A stretch of DNA of 25,411 bases from Dimargaris cristalligena (GCA_027576995.1 JANBQC010000334.1:5327-30737), one strand, 5' to 3'; positions 1 through 9,762 are shown, counted from the first letter of the stretch. The notes: generated from the sequence alone by a model not told the origin. Made by a program: numbers and translations.

Positions 1-2
1 CG

Positions 3-176
3 CTCCTCAATATCCAAACCAAATCGGCGGGTTTAAATACACTGGTCGGCAAAACTAATAATGCAGGCTCAGGAGTTGTCCATACGGTCACCAGTGAAGG
101 GACCTTTGTCATTGACAGCCTCGGCTGTTACTCTGGATCCCATTTCATTGGTTTATTTACCGCCCACTTTTTTTGA
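3..176 (+). CDS. Possible 3' end of an unrecognised protein gene, cut by the window edge
   Basis: Reading frame 3 is open from the window edge for 57 codons and stops at TGA 174-176. The residues look protein-like (Gly, Ser, Thr and Val rich, ending in ...FTAHFF), with a G-C-Y-S-G-S stretch about 18 residues before the end. I recognise no family. The codons are less GC-biased than in the firm genes. It may equally be chance: an open run of 57 codons in DNA of this composition is uncommon but not rare. If real, the gene converges on LTV1 and about 570 bp separate the two stop codons. Confidence 0.25.
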   Translation, partial: LLNIQTKSAGLNTLVGKTNNAGSGVVHTVTSEGTFVIDSLGCYSGSHFIGLFTAHFF

Positions 177-747
177 TGGTGGCCATTGAATCCTTTGCTG
201 GGCTGACGGCAACCCTGGGTTCGCAATAATATGAATAATAATAGAACTGATTGCAAAGGTTAAAATCGTTAAAAAGTAATTTCTTCCCAACCCAGCACTC
301 TGCAGCAATGCACTTACTCGAAAATATAACTAAATCAAATGCACCATCGGCCTATTACTGACAAGGGCGTGTTGATTAAGCAAGGTGTCCAGTAGCATGG
401 CTAGAAGCAGTTTCATAAGCAATATTCTTCACAAAATTGGATTCGGTCCCGGAATGCAGTGACAATCTCTTCCAAATTGACCTAGCCTTCCTGGATAAAA
501 ACCGGTATCCAACTAATTTTTCTCATTTACATGTCATTTATAATCATATGCAACCGTAATAATGGTTTTTCGTATATTCCTGATCGACGGGGTCCTCTTG
601 GTGGATTTACCATAGAATTTTGGGTCTAGCAGTACTCGACCTTCGAGGATATTAATATATATTTTTTATGCGAATGAGACTCAAAACAGGAATAGTAGTA
701 GTGATAGACAGACTGAATGAGTCCGACTATATATAATAATATTATTT
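177..747. other. AT-rich intergenic stretch, 3' flank of LTV1
   Basis: No gene is visible here. The part nearest LTV1 is the likely 3' untranslated region of that minus-strand gene. It contains a perfect 12-bp palindrome (AATAATATTATT, 735-746) directly next to the LTV1 stop, and an AT-rich run at about 650-670. Either could belong to the polyadenylation region, but no clear AATAAA-type signal can be assigned. Confidence 0.5.
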
Positions 748-2421
748 TTACGAAAGCGGGATTTGGTAGGCAAACACATTCCGGGTGGCCTTGGTGGCCA
801 ATTGATCCTGTTTCTCGGCCATTTTGTTGGCCTTCTTTTCCTGACGCCGGTTCTTCTTTTGTTCCTTAACGGCCTGTTTCCGAAGACGTTTCTCTTCGGC
901 CGTTTCACCCTTCGGCCGGGGCACCCCCTGGTCCACACTTTCCAACTGAACCGAGTTCCCGTCTTCATCGTTTTCATCATCCTCGTCGACGTTGTCCTCT
1001 TCGGACTGGACCGAGGGTTTGGTGGAGGAAGGCATACCGGTCCGGGCATTGAGTTTGATACGGCGGCTGGGGGCCAGCGGAATCAAGGCCGGGTGATTTT
1101 CCAAGTTGGAGTAAGTACTAAGCACCGATTCGCAATCCCAGTTGTCGTACCGTTTGGTGACATCCCGGTAGTTGACAATATCGTACTGGTCGGTGGTGAC
1201 CCCCTTCTTGCGCGGTTTGGGCACCCCTCCTTCGCCACCTCCAGGAGTGCGGAGGGACGGGTCGGTTTCCGCATCCGGGTCATCCGTCAGCGAACAATGC
1301 CCAAGGATGCGACGCACGGTATCCAGTTTGTCAAGCCCGGTTTCGCCTTCGATTTTGACGGACATTTTACCCCCTTTGACTTCGTATTTGTCTAGGAAAT
1401 CGTCGAGAATGGCCTCGAAATCGTCTCGCATTTCCATATCCTCTTCCTCGTCATCCGACGTTTCCGACTCGCTGGTAGTGGCGTAGAGGTTTTCGAATTG
1501 GTCGTAGCGCTCGTCAATCAAAGTGAGGTTTTCATTGCGGAACATGGCGGACGATGTCATGGAGAACTTGGAAGCAGTGGTGCGGCGGTCGCCTCCGCTG
1601 GCTACCGAACCGGCCCCCCCTTCATCACTATCACCACCATCGGCATCACTGCCGGCCCGGCGGTTGGCCTGTTTGACCCGCCACAGGAACTCCTGCTCCT
1701 CGTCCCAGTCGCTGTTGGGGCCATCGTCTTCTTCATCGCGCTCGTAGTCAATCTGGCCGGGGGCATTCAGCATATCGAAAAAGTCCTGGTCGGCAGCGGC
1801 GGAGACGGCATCTTCATCCTCGAGGGCTTCGAGGGTGGCCCGGACTTCGGGGTCGTAGTCGAGTAGGAACCCCCGGGGATAGGCCTCCTGGTTGAGCAAA
1901 CCCACCTCCATATGCCCGGAAGACGGCAGGGCCTCTGGGGGCAATTGGATACCGCTGCGTTTCGCCGTGGTGGCATTAGCATTAGCATTATCAGGAGTCG
2001 CGGTAGGGGTGGTATCGTCGGTCTCGGTTTCCCGAAGGGTAAACGCACCCCGCCGCTGGTTCGTTGAGGGGGGGTTATCGGCGGAGGTACTGCCATCCTT
2101 GGAGATAAAGACAGCGCCGGGGGTTTGGTTCATGGGCTTCAAATGCTGCATGTAGTCGTATTCCTGGTCATCGAAATAGATACCGTGGAGAGCGGCCTGG
2201 CCCACCTGGGCATCGAGCTCGTCGACGGAAGCCTCGGCCAGACGACCGCGGCGGTTCTTGTCCTCGCCCCGGACGGACTGCATCGGCTTGGCGTTTTTGC
2301 CGATTTCAATCAGTACACGCTGGGAACTCTCGGAATCGGCTACCAGGGGATCGTGCTGGGACCGATGGCCCACGTAGTAGCTTTTGGCCGCATTGCGGTC
2401 GATAAACGGCTTCTTGCCCAT
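748..2421 (-). CDS. LTV1: LTV1, 40S ribosomal subunit assembly and export factor
   Basis: 557 aa, one exon, ATG at 2421. Known role: Ltv1 joins pre-40S particles in the nucleolus, helps place small-subunit head proteins, and leaves after casein kinase 1 phosphorylation. The identifying blocks are visible in family order: an N-terminal block with Y-V-G-H-R-S-Q-H-D-P-L (within residues 1-26), a D-D-Q-E-Y-D-Y-M-Q-H-L-K block, a G-L-L-N-Q-E-A block followed by an L-D-Y-D-P-E-V block, an M-T-S-S-A-M-F-R-N-E-N-L-T-L-I-D-E-R block near residues 285-310, a W-D-C-E-S-V-L-S-T-Y-S-N-L block near 425-440, and a Lys/Arg-rich helical tail at about 505-540. Long acidic and Ser-rich stretches separate them. 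It is longer than the yeast and human proteins (under 480 aa), mainly through these low-complexity linkers. It is divergent from the NOP12-type gene. The family assignment is secure. Confidence 0.95.
   Translation of the reverse strand: MGKKPFIDRNAAKSYYVGHRSQHDPLVADSESSQRVLIEIGKNAKPMQSVRGEDKNRRGRLAEASVDELDAQVGQAALHGIYFDDQEYDYMQHLKPMNQTPGAVFISKDGSTSADNPPSTNQRRGAFTLRETETDDTTPTATPDNANANATTAKRSGIQLPPEALPSSGHMEVGLLNQEAYPRGFLLDYDPEVRATLEALEDEDAVSAAADQDFFDMLNAPGQIDYERDEEDDGPNSDWDEEQEFLWRVKQANRRAGSDADGGDSDEGGAGSVASGGDRRTTASKFSMTSSAMFRNENLTLIDERYDQFENLYATTSESETSDDEEEDMEMRDDFEAILDDFLDKYEVKGGKMSVKIEGETGLDKLDTVRRILGHCSLTDDPDAETDPSLRTPGGGEGGVPKPRKKGVTTDQYDIVNYRDVTKRYDNWDCESVLSTYSNLENHPALIPLAPSRRIKLNARTGMPSSTKPSVQSEEDNVDEDDENDEDGNSVQLESVDQGVPRPKGETAEEKRLRKQAVKEQKKNRRQEKKANKMAEKQDQLATKATRNVFAYQIPLS
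1973..1990. repeat. Hexanucleotide repeat (GCATTA)x3 inside LTV1
   Basis: Three perfect tandem copies of GCATTA. On the coding strand they encode alternating Asn and Ala in a low-complexity linker, so copy-number changes would stay in frame. Confidence 0.8.
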
Positions 2422-3116
2422 GGTGGAATGGAATCAGTGGGCTGTGTATGAGGGAATTAGATGGCTAGGAAGATATATAAATATATGTCAAGAGGCAGGA
2501 AGGTAGAATATACTAGGCTCGAGGGTTTGTTGGAGTGGCGGATACTGCTTAGAAGGAAATGGGCACAATAGGGCTGAGTCAATGGCATTTGAGGACCTTT
2601 TGCTTTAGGGACAATACCAGCCAATATCATTAGATGGCCACTAACTACAGCATATAATCTGGGCCAATTATTTTCGTTCCTTTGGTGTTTTAAGCGAAGA
2701 CTGCTCTCTCTCATCACATCGGTTTTTTTTCCTTTTCTTTTCATCCACGCTAGGCCTTTCCGGTCACCTGATCCCAAACTCCCAATGCTCGATTGAAACT
2801 GCAGCCCAATTACTATAGAGTATATATAGCCCTGAGTATATTATGTGGAGGGGATATCACAATATTCTCTGGCCCTGCTATTTCATATGGGTGAATTTTT
2901 CTGCCTCAGAATCACACAATCTCTATACATTTAAGTGGCGTGTGGCACTTTAGTTTTACCTATTTCACTGCCAGGCAAATCTAGTCAATCTCTTTAAAAA
3001 AAGTGCTAATCGATTAAGCACAAACCCTTCCGCCCTCTCTCGTTCTGTATAGTACCCTCTAGCAATTGGAGTCCTGCCCGCTTTAGTTCCCCCCCGACCT
3101 CCATTTCCCGTAAAAC
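2422..3116. promoter_or_regulatory. Divergent promoter region between LTV1 and the NOP12-type gene
   Basis: The 695 bp between the two start codons must hold both promoters. A TATA-like TATATATA run lies at about 2820-2828. Two ribosome-biogenesis-like elements can be seen but neither is exact: CTCATCAC at 2710-2717 (one mismatch to the reverse PAC element CTCATCGC) and GAATTTTTC at 2893-2901 (reverse strand GAAAAATTC, close to the RRPE core). PAC and RRPE are defined mainly in ascomycete yeasts, so their use here is conjecture. A long pyrimidine-rich run near 2720-2750 lies on the plus strand. No separate gene is visible. Confidence 0.45.
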
Positions 3117-4807
3117 ATGACCGGATACCAACCCGGACAATTGGCCGGCCTCCTATCCGCCCAGGCCGATTCCCAACTCGACGGCCTCTTCGCCACAAGT
3201 GTAAGTAAGCGACTCGCGAGAAGTATAACCTGGCGTTGCATGTCCCTAATGACCCTTCCGCACAGTCACTCATATTTAACTTTGTCTCGGCTCCTCCCTA
3301 TTTTCACCCTGCGTAGGCCAAACCCATTACCAAGGAAGAAGTTACGGTGGTCGCTGTCACCGTTCCCCACCGCCGCACTATTGAAGATGTCGAGAGCGAT
3401 ACCGAAAAGGGACCCAGTCAGAAGCGGCCCAAAAACGAAACCCGCCCCACAGACCCCGAGGCCGATGCCCGTACCATTTTTGTGGGCAATGTCGACATAT
3501 CCGTCCTTCAAGATAAGGTAGTGTATTAGATTCCCCAAGTCTCTTTGTATAATATTGCTGTATCTGTCCATGGCCCGGTTACAGCTACTCTATAATGTCG
3601 ACTTTAACGTGGTACTAACTCCTTTCCCATAGTATGTCCGTCTGGTCCCCGGGCTTACCCGTTTTACTGAAATAAACAGAAAGCGGCCAATGCTTTCGAG
3701 AAGGTGTTCAAGGCTGTGGGCCCCGTAAAAGCTGTGCGGTTCCGTTCAATTGTAAGTTCACCTAATTCCTTGGCCAGCGTATGCCCTGCGATTCCCCTGA
3801 TCCAGGCTAGGCCAGCTCTCTATCCGTTCCACGGCAAGGAAACCCCGCGTGCCCACCACCTGGGAATGATCCCAGCGGTCTAGCTGCAAATTTATGATTA
3901 GGGTCTTAACCATCTACCAATCTCTTCCCCATCTGCTGACTCTTTGAATAGGCCATCAGTAAGTTCATGGACCGCAAAATTGCCGTACGGGCAGGTCTCC
4001 TGAACGACCAGCGCAGCACTTGCAATGCCTATGTTGTATTCGCCGAGAAGGCCACGGTGGAGGAGGCCTTGAAGCTCAATTCGATCCAATTTATGGATTT
4101 GACCCTACGAGTGGACTCCGTCGCCAACCCCCGCTCAAGAGATCTCAAGGCCACGGTTTTCGTTGCCAACCTGCCCTTCACCATCGAGGAAGAGGCCGTG
4201 CGCCGGCATTTCGCCCCCTGTGGCACCGTGGTTAACGTGCGCTTGGTTCGGGACCGGGACCTCAAATTCGGCAAGGGGGTGGGTTACGTGGAATTTAAGG
4301 AACAGTCCTCGGCGGGTCTAGCTCTGAACCTCAATGATAGTACGCTCGAAAAACGTCAGATTCGGGTGACCTTTTGCCAGGATAGCAAGGCCTACTCTGA
4401 GAAACGGGCCGAGTTGGGCCAAAAGTTGAATTCGCAACACAAAGCGAAAAATTGTATCCGGCGACTGAAGTCCAGCAAAACCAAAACGGCGACTCGCAAG
4501 GTGGCGAAGATGCTCAAGGTAAGAAACTCTTGATTTTAATGGTTATAAAATGTGGGGGGGGGTTTGATGGTGGGTTGGATGAGAGACCCTCTGAATATTT
4601 TTTTAAGCACATCTTACCCCAACCAGCAATAGACATGCCTGATACTAATGGCACGCTGTTATATATTTATAATTGTATCTACCCACCCATTTCCTTGACC
4701 GTATTTAGCCACAGGAAAAGAAGTTCGAAGGTACTCGGGCCGACCGAACCAAGAGTCCGGCCGAAATCCTGGCCCAAACGCGCAAGAACCTTAAGTACAG
4801 GCGCTAA
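3117..4807 (+). CDS. NOP12: NOP12/RBM34-type nucleolar protein with two RRM domains (five exons)
   Basis: Inferred exons are 3117-3200, 3317-3517, 3680-3751, 3952-4518 and 4715-4807, giving 338 aa. Every intron has GT..AG ends (donors GTAAGT, GTAGTG, GTAAGT, GTAAGA) and every junction is phase 0. RRM1 spans about residues 80-172: RNP2 T-I-F-V-G-N at 81-86, then the family's long insert before the RNP1-equivalent N-A-Y-V-V-F at 144-149. RRM2 has RNP2 V-F-V-A-N-L at 188-193 and RNP1 K-G-V-G-Y-V-E-F at 227-234. The tail is basic and holds F-E-G-T-R-A, a C-terminal signature of the RBM34/Nop12 group. Yeast Nop12 is a nucleolar RNA-binding protein in pre-25S rRNA processing and 60S assembly; that role is inferred here. 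The protein is shorter than yeast Nop12 (about 460 aa) or human RBM34 (430 aa), mostly at the N terminus. The weakest point is the GTAGTG donor of intron 2 (3518-3679). Confidence 0.9.
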
Positions 4808-5205
4808 TATAGCAGCAGTGGCTTGTAACTGGTATTGCATATCCTTTAGGACCAGGGATTGTGTTATGAGTACTCTGTCGAGGGATGGTTTCTAATATGC
4901 CCCAACGAAGAGTGTACATGGGAGTGGTTGCGCTCAAACTGCATTATCCGAAGTAAACACCCATTTTTACCCATTTAATTAGTCATTTTTATACCGGGTG
5001 GCTAGTTTTATCAGAATATATATTTGCGCAGCCGGACTTTTCCGGCTCTAAATAAACGACCAGCCCGGCTTCCCGGTTATTTACATGGATGTTTTTCCCA
5101 ATTGGGTAAATGGATTTTGATCAGCTTCAAGAGGCTCCGCTGGTACCATTTTCGAGATGGGGTAGTAGTCCCGCTCTTATAAATACGCGAACCCCATGTC
5201 GCGCA

Positions 5206-5221
5206 ATATATATATATATAT
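5206..5221. repeat. AT dinucleotide microsatellite, (AT)8
   Basis: Eight uninterrupted AT units lie just upstream of the first copy of the 16-bp direct repeat. Confidence 0.85.
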
Positions 5222-5224
5222 ACG

Positions 5225-5240
5225 GGGGTTTTGGCTGGGC
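5225..5240 (+). repeat. 16-bp direct repeat, copy 1
   Basis: GGGGTTTTGGCTGGGC. An identical copy occurs in the same orientation at 5590-5605, 365 bp away. The bases just upstream are TA-rich in both copies; sequence to the right does not match. Confidence 0.7.
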
Positions 5241-5589
5241 AGAGGTAGCCAGCCGTACGAACTGCGCTGCACCCACTCTTCCGGTGCCTTTTGACGAACC
5301 CCCCCTGTTTCGTTCCAACCAATGAGTTTATTCATGACAGAATGACAACCACTCAGTCCAGTCTCCATCGGCCACGCCCCTGTTCACTTTGGGCAAGAGA
5401 AGCCGCCGGCAATCCCTCTCTCCTGGCTATACTACGATGTAGCCCTCCCCCACTCGCACTGGTCTCCTGGATATACTATTTCCGCTCCCTTGTTTGGCCT
5501 TTTTTTACTATGAATTTTGAGGCCAGTGTGTGGTTTTTTTTTCATAGGAGGGGTCCCCATTGGGAATGACGGTAGTGGTACTATAAAGC

Positions 5590-5605
5590 GGGGTTTTGGC
5601 TGGGC
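5590..5605 (+). repeat. 16-bp direct repeat, copy 2
   Basis: Identical to 5225-5240. It lies one base after a TATAAAG sequence at 5582-5588, about 515 bp upstream of the RCC1 start codon. Confidence 0.7.
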
Positions 5606-6119
5606 GTCACCAGTGAAATTAAATGAATAATGAAGGTATGGCTAAAGTTGCCTGGTAAACGAGGCAGCTCCTTCCTTCTCTTCTCCCTGGGCCAACCTAA
5701 ATACCGACAAGCCTTGTATTCTCCTGCCCACGACTTATAAACCACGGCACTGATCCAGGTGTCCATTTGGCTTTTACTGTACTTTTCCAGCCTGTTCCGA
5801 CTTTCCCCGTGCCGCCTTCCCACTGCAGCCGTGACAGGTTGGGCATATTCTCGCTACCCCATTTAACTCACGGGGGTTCCCAACGCACCGCGTTCGCTTA
5901 TTCTATTTGGTTTTTGTCCTGGGTTGACCACCTCCAACTTTTTCTTGGGCCTCTGTTAATCCTACCTACTGGTTGCATTGTCCAGCTTTCTTAGTATTTC
6001 CCCTGCTATTCTAGTCCACAGTCTTGCCATTCGAAAGTTTCTGGCCACCGCATTAACAACGTGCGCATTACTGTTCTCTCTTAGTCTCACCACATTCTCC
6101 CACACTCCCCGATCCCAAT

Positions 6120-8144
6120 ATGCCTAAACCCAAGGGAAAACAGTCCCCGGCCGTCACCAAACCCAAGGTCGAGGCTCCCAAACCTGAGGCTGTCGCGCCG
6201 ACCTCGAAGCCGTCGCTGAAGCGTAAGAGCGATGCTTCCGCTCCCCAAACATCCCCCAAGCGGGCTAAAGGCAACGGCGCCGTCAGGGTAAAAGCGGCCG
6301 GTTCCCGCCCGTCCACCACCCCCATCAAGAAGGGTAAGCCGACCCCGACCCGTCGCATCACGAGTAAGAGCCTGGGGCGGCGCATGGCCAAGAGTCCCAC
6401 CGCCACCAACGGAGCCTCTTCGTCGTCTTCAGCCGCTACCGCCGCCGAGGCCAATCCGTACAAGGCCCGTCGGTTGCCTAAGCAGCCCAAGTCCCGGGCC
6501 ACCCGACTCCCGCAATTCATTGAGAGTCCAACCGGCAAGGCCCTGCGGGTCGGCGAGGGCGGCGACTCGACGACGACGGGTGCGGAACACATCTTGGCCC
6601 AGGCCACGAAAGAATTATCCATCAATGGATCTACTAGTCCGACGAAAACGGTCGCAGCCGCCGCACGGGCCGCCCGCGGTAAAAAGGCCGCTCTGACGGC
6701 CAAGGTCGTTAAAGCCGTCGCAGCCAAGGCTTCCGCCAAAGCAGCTGCCCCGGCCCCCACCCCAGCTCCTCTTAAGCCGCGCGCGTTTGCCCATAAAAAC
6801 CGCCCCAGCATTAACGCGGCCCCGGTCCGTCGATCGGACTGCGGTAACGTCTTGGTCTTTGGTAATGGCGACTGCGGTCAACTCGGCCTGGGTGAAGATA
6901 TTATGCAGCGTAAGAAACCCTACCCGCTGGCCGCTTTGAACTCCGAGCAGGTGGTGGATATCGCTGCCGGGGGCCTGCACAATATGGCCCTCACCGCCGA
7001 CGGCCGCCTGTTTTCGTGGGGCTGTAACGACCAGCGGGCCCTGGGCCGCGAGGGCGATGAAATGACCCCCGCTGAAGTGAAACTCCCGCTCCCGGTGCCC
7101 ACCGGCAGTGCCCTCCACCCCTTGAACGAGGAGCAGAAGGCGTCGGTGGCGGCCAATGCCGAACCTATGCGGATCATCAAGGTCGCCTGCGGTGACTCGG
7201 CCACCGTGGCCCTGACCAACTACGGTGTATACAGCTGGGGTACCTACCGGAGTGCGGAAGGTCTGCTCGGGTTCAACCCGGAACGCGAAATCCAGGCCAC
7301 CCCTGTGCGGATCGAAGGCATCGACGACGAGATTGTCGACCTTTCGGTGGGTGCCGACCACGTCCTGGCCCTTACCCGCCAGGGTGATGTGTACGGCTGG
7401 GGTGACGGGCAGCAGCACCAGCTGGGCCGCCGCATCATCGAGCGCCGCAAGCGTAACGGTCTGCGGCCGACCAAGCTCGGGCTCAAGCACGTGGTGCTCA
7501 TCGGCACCGGGGCCTACCACAGTTTCGCCGTCACCGAAACGGGCGACTTATATGCCTGGGGCCTCAACAACTTCCACCAGTGCGGCGTGGACCCCGAGGA
7601 TGGGGGCGATGAAGCCATTATCACCATGCCCACCCTGGTCCGTAGCCTCCAAGGTATCCCCCTGGCCCAAGTCACCGGTGGCGAACACCATTCGCTCGTC
7701 CTGGCCGCAGACGGGTCCGTCTACGGGTTCGGGCGTTCCGATTCCCACCAGGTCGGCTTACCGTATACGACCCTGCCCGAAGAAGTCGCGGAACGCGCCC
7801 GACTCTGCGAAGAGGCCCGCCGACTCGCCGAGGTGTCCGGCGAACCTTTTGACGAATCCGAATTCCAAACCCACAAGAAATCCATCAACCGGCCTACTAA
7901 ACTGTCCGATTGCCCCTTGTTCCGCCAATTAATCTGCGGGTCGAACCATAATCTCGCTCTCACCAAGGAAGGCGGCGATGTTTACTCGTGGGGTTACGGC
8001 GATATGCTGGCCCTCGGTAATGGTGAAGAGGAAGATGTGTCCACCCCAACGTTGATCGAGGGGAAACGGTTAGAGGACGCCCGGGTGATTAATATCGCGG
8101 CCGGTGGACAACACTCCGTGTTGCTTGTTCAGCCCACCAACTAG
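6120..8144 (+). CDS. RCC1: RCC1, guanine nucleotide exchange factor for Ran, with a long basic N-terminal tail
   Basis: 674 aa, one exon, ATG at 6120. RCC1 (Pim1 in fission yeast, Prp20 in budding yeast) sits on chromatin and loads GTP on Ran, setting up the gradient for nuclear transport and spindle assembly. The seven-bladed propeller runs from about residue 243 (F-G-N-G-D-C-G-Q-L-G-L-G) to the family-typical end G-G-Q-H-S-V-L-L-V near 660-668. Repeated G-x-x-H and Y-x-W-G motifs mark the blades. The aspartate of A-C-G-D-S (D359) matches the catalytic Asp182 region of human RCC1; G-G-E-H-H (H523/H524) matches the second conserved active-site region. Residues 1 to about 235 form a Lys/Ala/Pro/Ser-rich tail, far longer than the roughly 20-residue tail of human RCC1, and probably bind DNA or carry nuclear localisation signals. 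The stop is followed by an AT-rich 3' region. Confidence 0.95.
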   Translation: MPKPKGKQSPAVTKPKVEAPKPEAVAPTSKPSLKRKSDASAPQTSPKRAKGNGAVRVKAAGSRPSTTPIKKGKPTPTRRITSKSLGRRMAKSPTATNGASSSSSAATAAEANPYKARRLPKQPKSRATRLPQFIESPTGKALRVGEGGDSTTTGAEHILAQATKELSINGSTSPTKTVAAAARAARGKKAALTAKVVKAVAAKASAKAAAPAPTPAPLKPRAFAHKNRPSINAAPVRRSDCGNVLVFGNGDCGQLGLGEDIMQRKKPYPLAALNSEQVVDIAAGGLHNMALTADGRLFSWGCNDQRALGREGDEMTPAEVKLPLPVPTGSALHPLNEEQKASVAANAEPMRIIKVACGDSATVALTNYGVYSWGTYRSAEGLLGFNPEREIQATPVRIEGIDDEIVDLSVGADHVLALTRQGDVYGWGDGQQHQLGRRIIERRKRNGLRPTKLGLKHVVLIGTGAYHSFAVTETGDLYAWGLNNFHQCGVDPEDGGDEAIITMPTLVRSLQGIPLAQVTGGEHHSLVLAADGSVYGFGRSDSHQVGLPYTTLPEEVAERARLCEEARRLAEVSGEPFDESEFQTHKKSINRPTKLSDCPLFRQLICGSNHNLALTKEGGDVYSWGYGDMLALGNGEEEDVSTPTLIEGKRLEDARVINIAAGGQHSVLLVQPTN

Positions 8145-9762
8145 ACCTGGGGATTTTTTTTCTTTCATTTATTTATATATATATATCAAAAACACAAAAA
8201 GTGAAAGTATATAAATGATTGATGATTTCCCTGGTTTTCTTTTTATATGCCCCGACCCTATGGCCTTTTCTTATTTCCTTTTATTATAGTATTTTACCCC
8301 TCACGTAGACACTCTGTTATGAATTCCCCTACTCTTCCCCCCTCCTGGATCGCACACTATTCTCTCCATCAACAACTAGGATGCCACATTTCCCTTCTGT
8401 TTGAGGTTGGTATTTATAAATATATATATGACATTAAATACATATGTGCCCGATTTATACGTATCCACCTCCCTCGCCATCCATTCTATATATTTATAAT
8501 TGCTCTTGCCCATTTATCCCCAATATTTTGTTTGCCATGACTGCTACGGCTGGTCATTATTGATGCTAATTTTATTCTCCTTTTTGAAATGACGCTTGGG
8601 CTTATCCCGGCTACGCCTACAACCTTGATTTTATTGTTAGTAGTATCCGTTCCCAAGTCTACTTGGAATGAACGGAGCCCACTCTATATCGGTACCGTCT
8701 GTTGCTTCACGCCTTTAATAAATCGGTAATATATATTATTTTTATTTGATTTCAGCGGATGTGGTTGGGCCAAGTTTGGCGGTAACCTTCTTTGGCTCGT
8801 CGTTAACGGGGGGATATTGGAAAATAGGGAAGCCCCCATCTGTTCTGGGCGCTAAATGGTAAACATTATCTCTCGGACAAGTACAGGTCAAGTAATAAGT
8901 CGAAAACCAATCTACTATGAGCCTGGTGGAATTTCGCGGGCGGATAGAAATTCCGAGGGGCTATTAGGTTATAGTGCAAAGTGCCGATGAAGACCAAGGC
9001 CCTAAATGAGCAGGATTGAATATAAGCAATAAGAACTGTTCAAAGGCACTGGATTGCTAAAACAAGCATTTTAGAATACAACCGGATATGAACGGGCAGG
9101 AAGGTCTTACGATAAGCCCTGGGTAAAATGTAAATATAGAAATGATAATGGGTGGTTCAGTAAAACAGGCATATCCTCGGCCATTTATATGGATTTGATT
9201 GTGTTTTTTTTTGTTTCGTGGGTTGCTGCAGCTTTGGGGCTAATTTGACCTTGTAGGCGTTATAATTCCGCTTATGTATAGACCAAGGAAAGTCGCCCAC
9301 ACTCGTTCAATAAGGGAAGGAGATACGGCCCCTTATATATCTGACCAGTTGTATCTGGAAGGATGACAGCTCATTATAATACAATGAATTCCAAATTTGT
9401 TTAATTATTATTTTTGGATAACCGTTAATATGATTTCCCTTTCTTGTTAACTTAGAGGCATCGTCGATTCATACGCAGAGCTGCTATAAAAACCGTCCGA
9501 AATGAGATACCGGTTGGTTATTCAGTCAAGTATATTGAGGTTGACCTTTCCTCAGTAATAGCCATAGTCTCTATTTTAAAATTAGTCCGGGACAATGACT
9601 GGCTCAACTGAAGTATTCTGTTTTTAAACACAGACAGCATTCTAAAAAAAAAACCATTCAATTGCTCTTTATTTATTTTTTTAAAAAAATCACTGGGGTA
9701 TTTATTAGTTAGTGTAGGTTGAGTGGTTAATTACATTAGTCCAGGCATATCCGACAACCACC
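8145..9762. other. 1.6-kb AT-rich convergent intergenic region between RCC1 and COG2
   Basis: Two 3' ends face each other across this stretch. It holds TA-rich runs (8174-8186 and about 8413-8450), homopolymer tracts and only short random-looking open frames. I looked for tRNA T-loop sequences, U6-like sequence and C/D snoRNA boxes and found none that hold up. I see no gene in it. Confidence 0.5.
9676..9689. terminator. T7A7 palindrome downstream of COG2, possible 3'-end signal
   Basis: A perfect 14-bp palindrome of seven T followed by seven A lies about 75 nt past the COG2 stop in the direction of transcription. AT-rich efficiency elements are common at fungal 3' ends, but this one could be plain low complexity. 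Confidence 0.25.

Larger units (their letters stand above)
4808..6119. other. 1.3-kb intergenic region between the NOP12-type gene and RCC1
   Basis: No gene is supported; the open frames here are short and do not look like proteins. It must contain the NOP12 3' region and the RCC1 promoter. Visible elements are TATAAATA at 5178-5185, an (AT)8 run at 5206-5221, TATAAAG at 5582-5588, and two copies of a 16-bp sequence (5225-5240, 5590-5605). The last 150 bp before RCC1 are pyrimidine-rich, as in many fungal 5' leaders. Confidence 0.5.

Noticed and set aside
763..1395. 210-codon plus-strand open frame opposite LTV1
   Set aside because: It is the antisense shadow of GC-rich LTV1 codons; LTV1 shows clear family motifs on the other strand.
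6068..6811. 247-codon minus-strand frame opposite the RCC1 tail
   Set aside because: Ala/Leu/Arg-rich shadow of the Lys/Ala/Pro-rich tail, with no recognisable motif. The low complexity of the sense strand keeps the antisense open.
6615..7520. 301-codon minus-strand frame opposite the RCC1 propeller
   Set aside because: Mirror of the repeated Gly/His/Trp propeller codons; strong sense-strand homology explains the openness.
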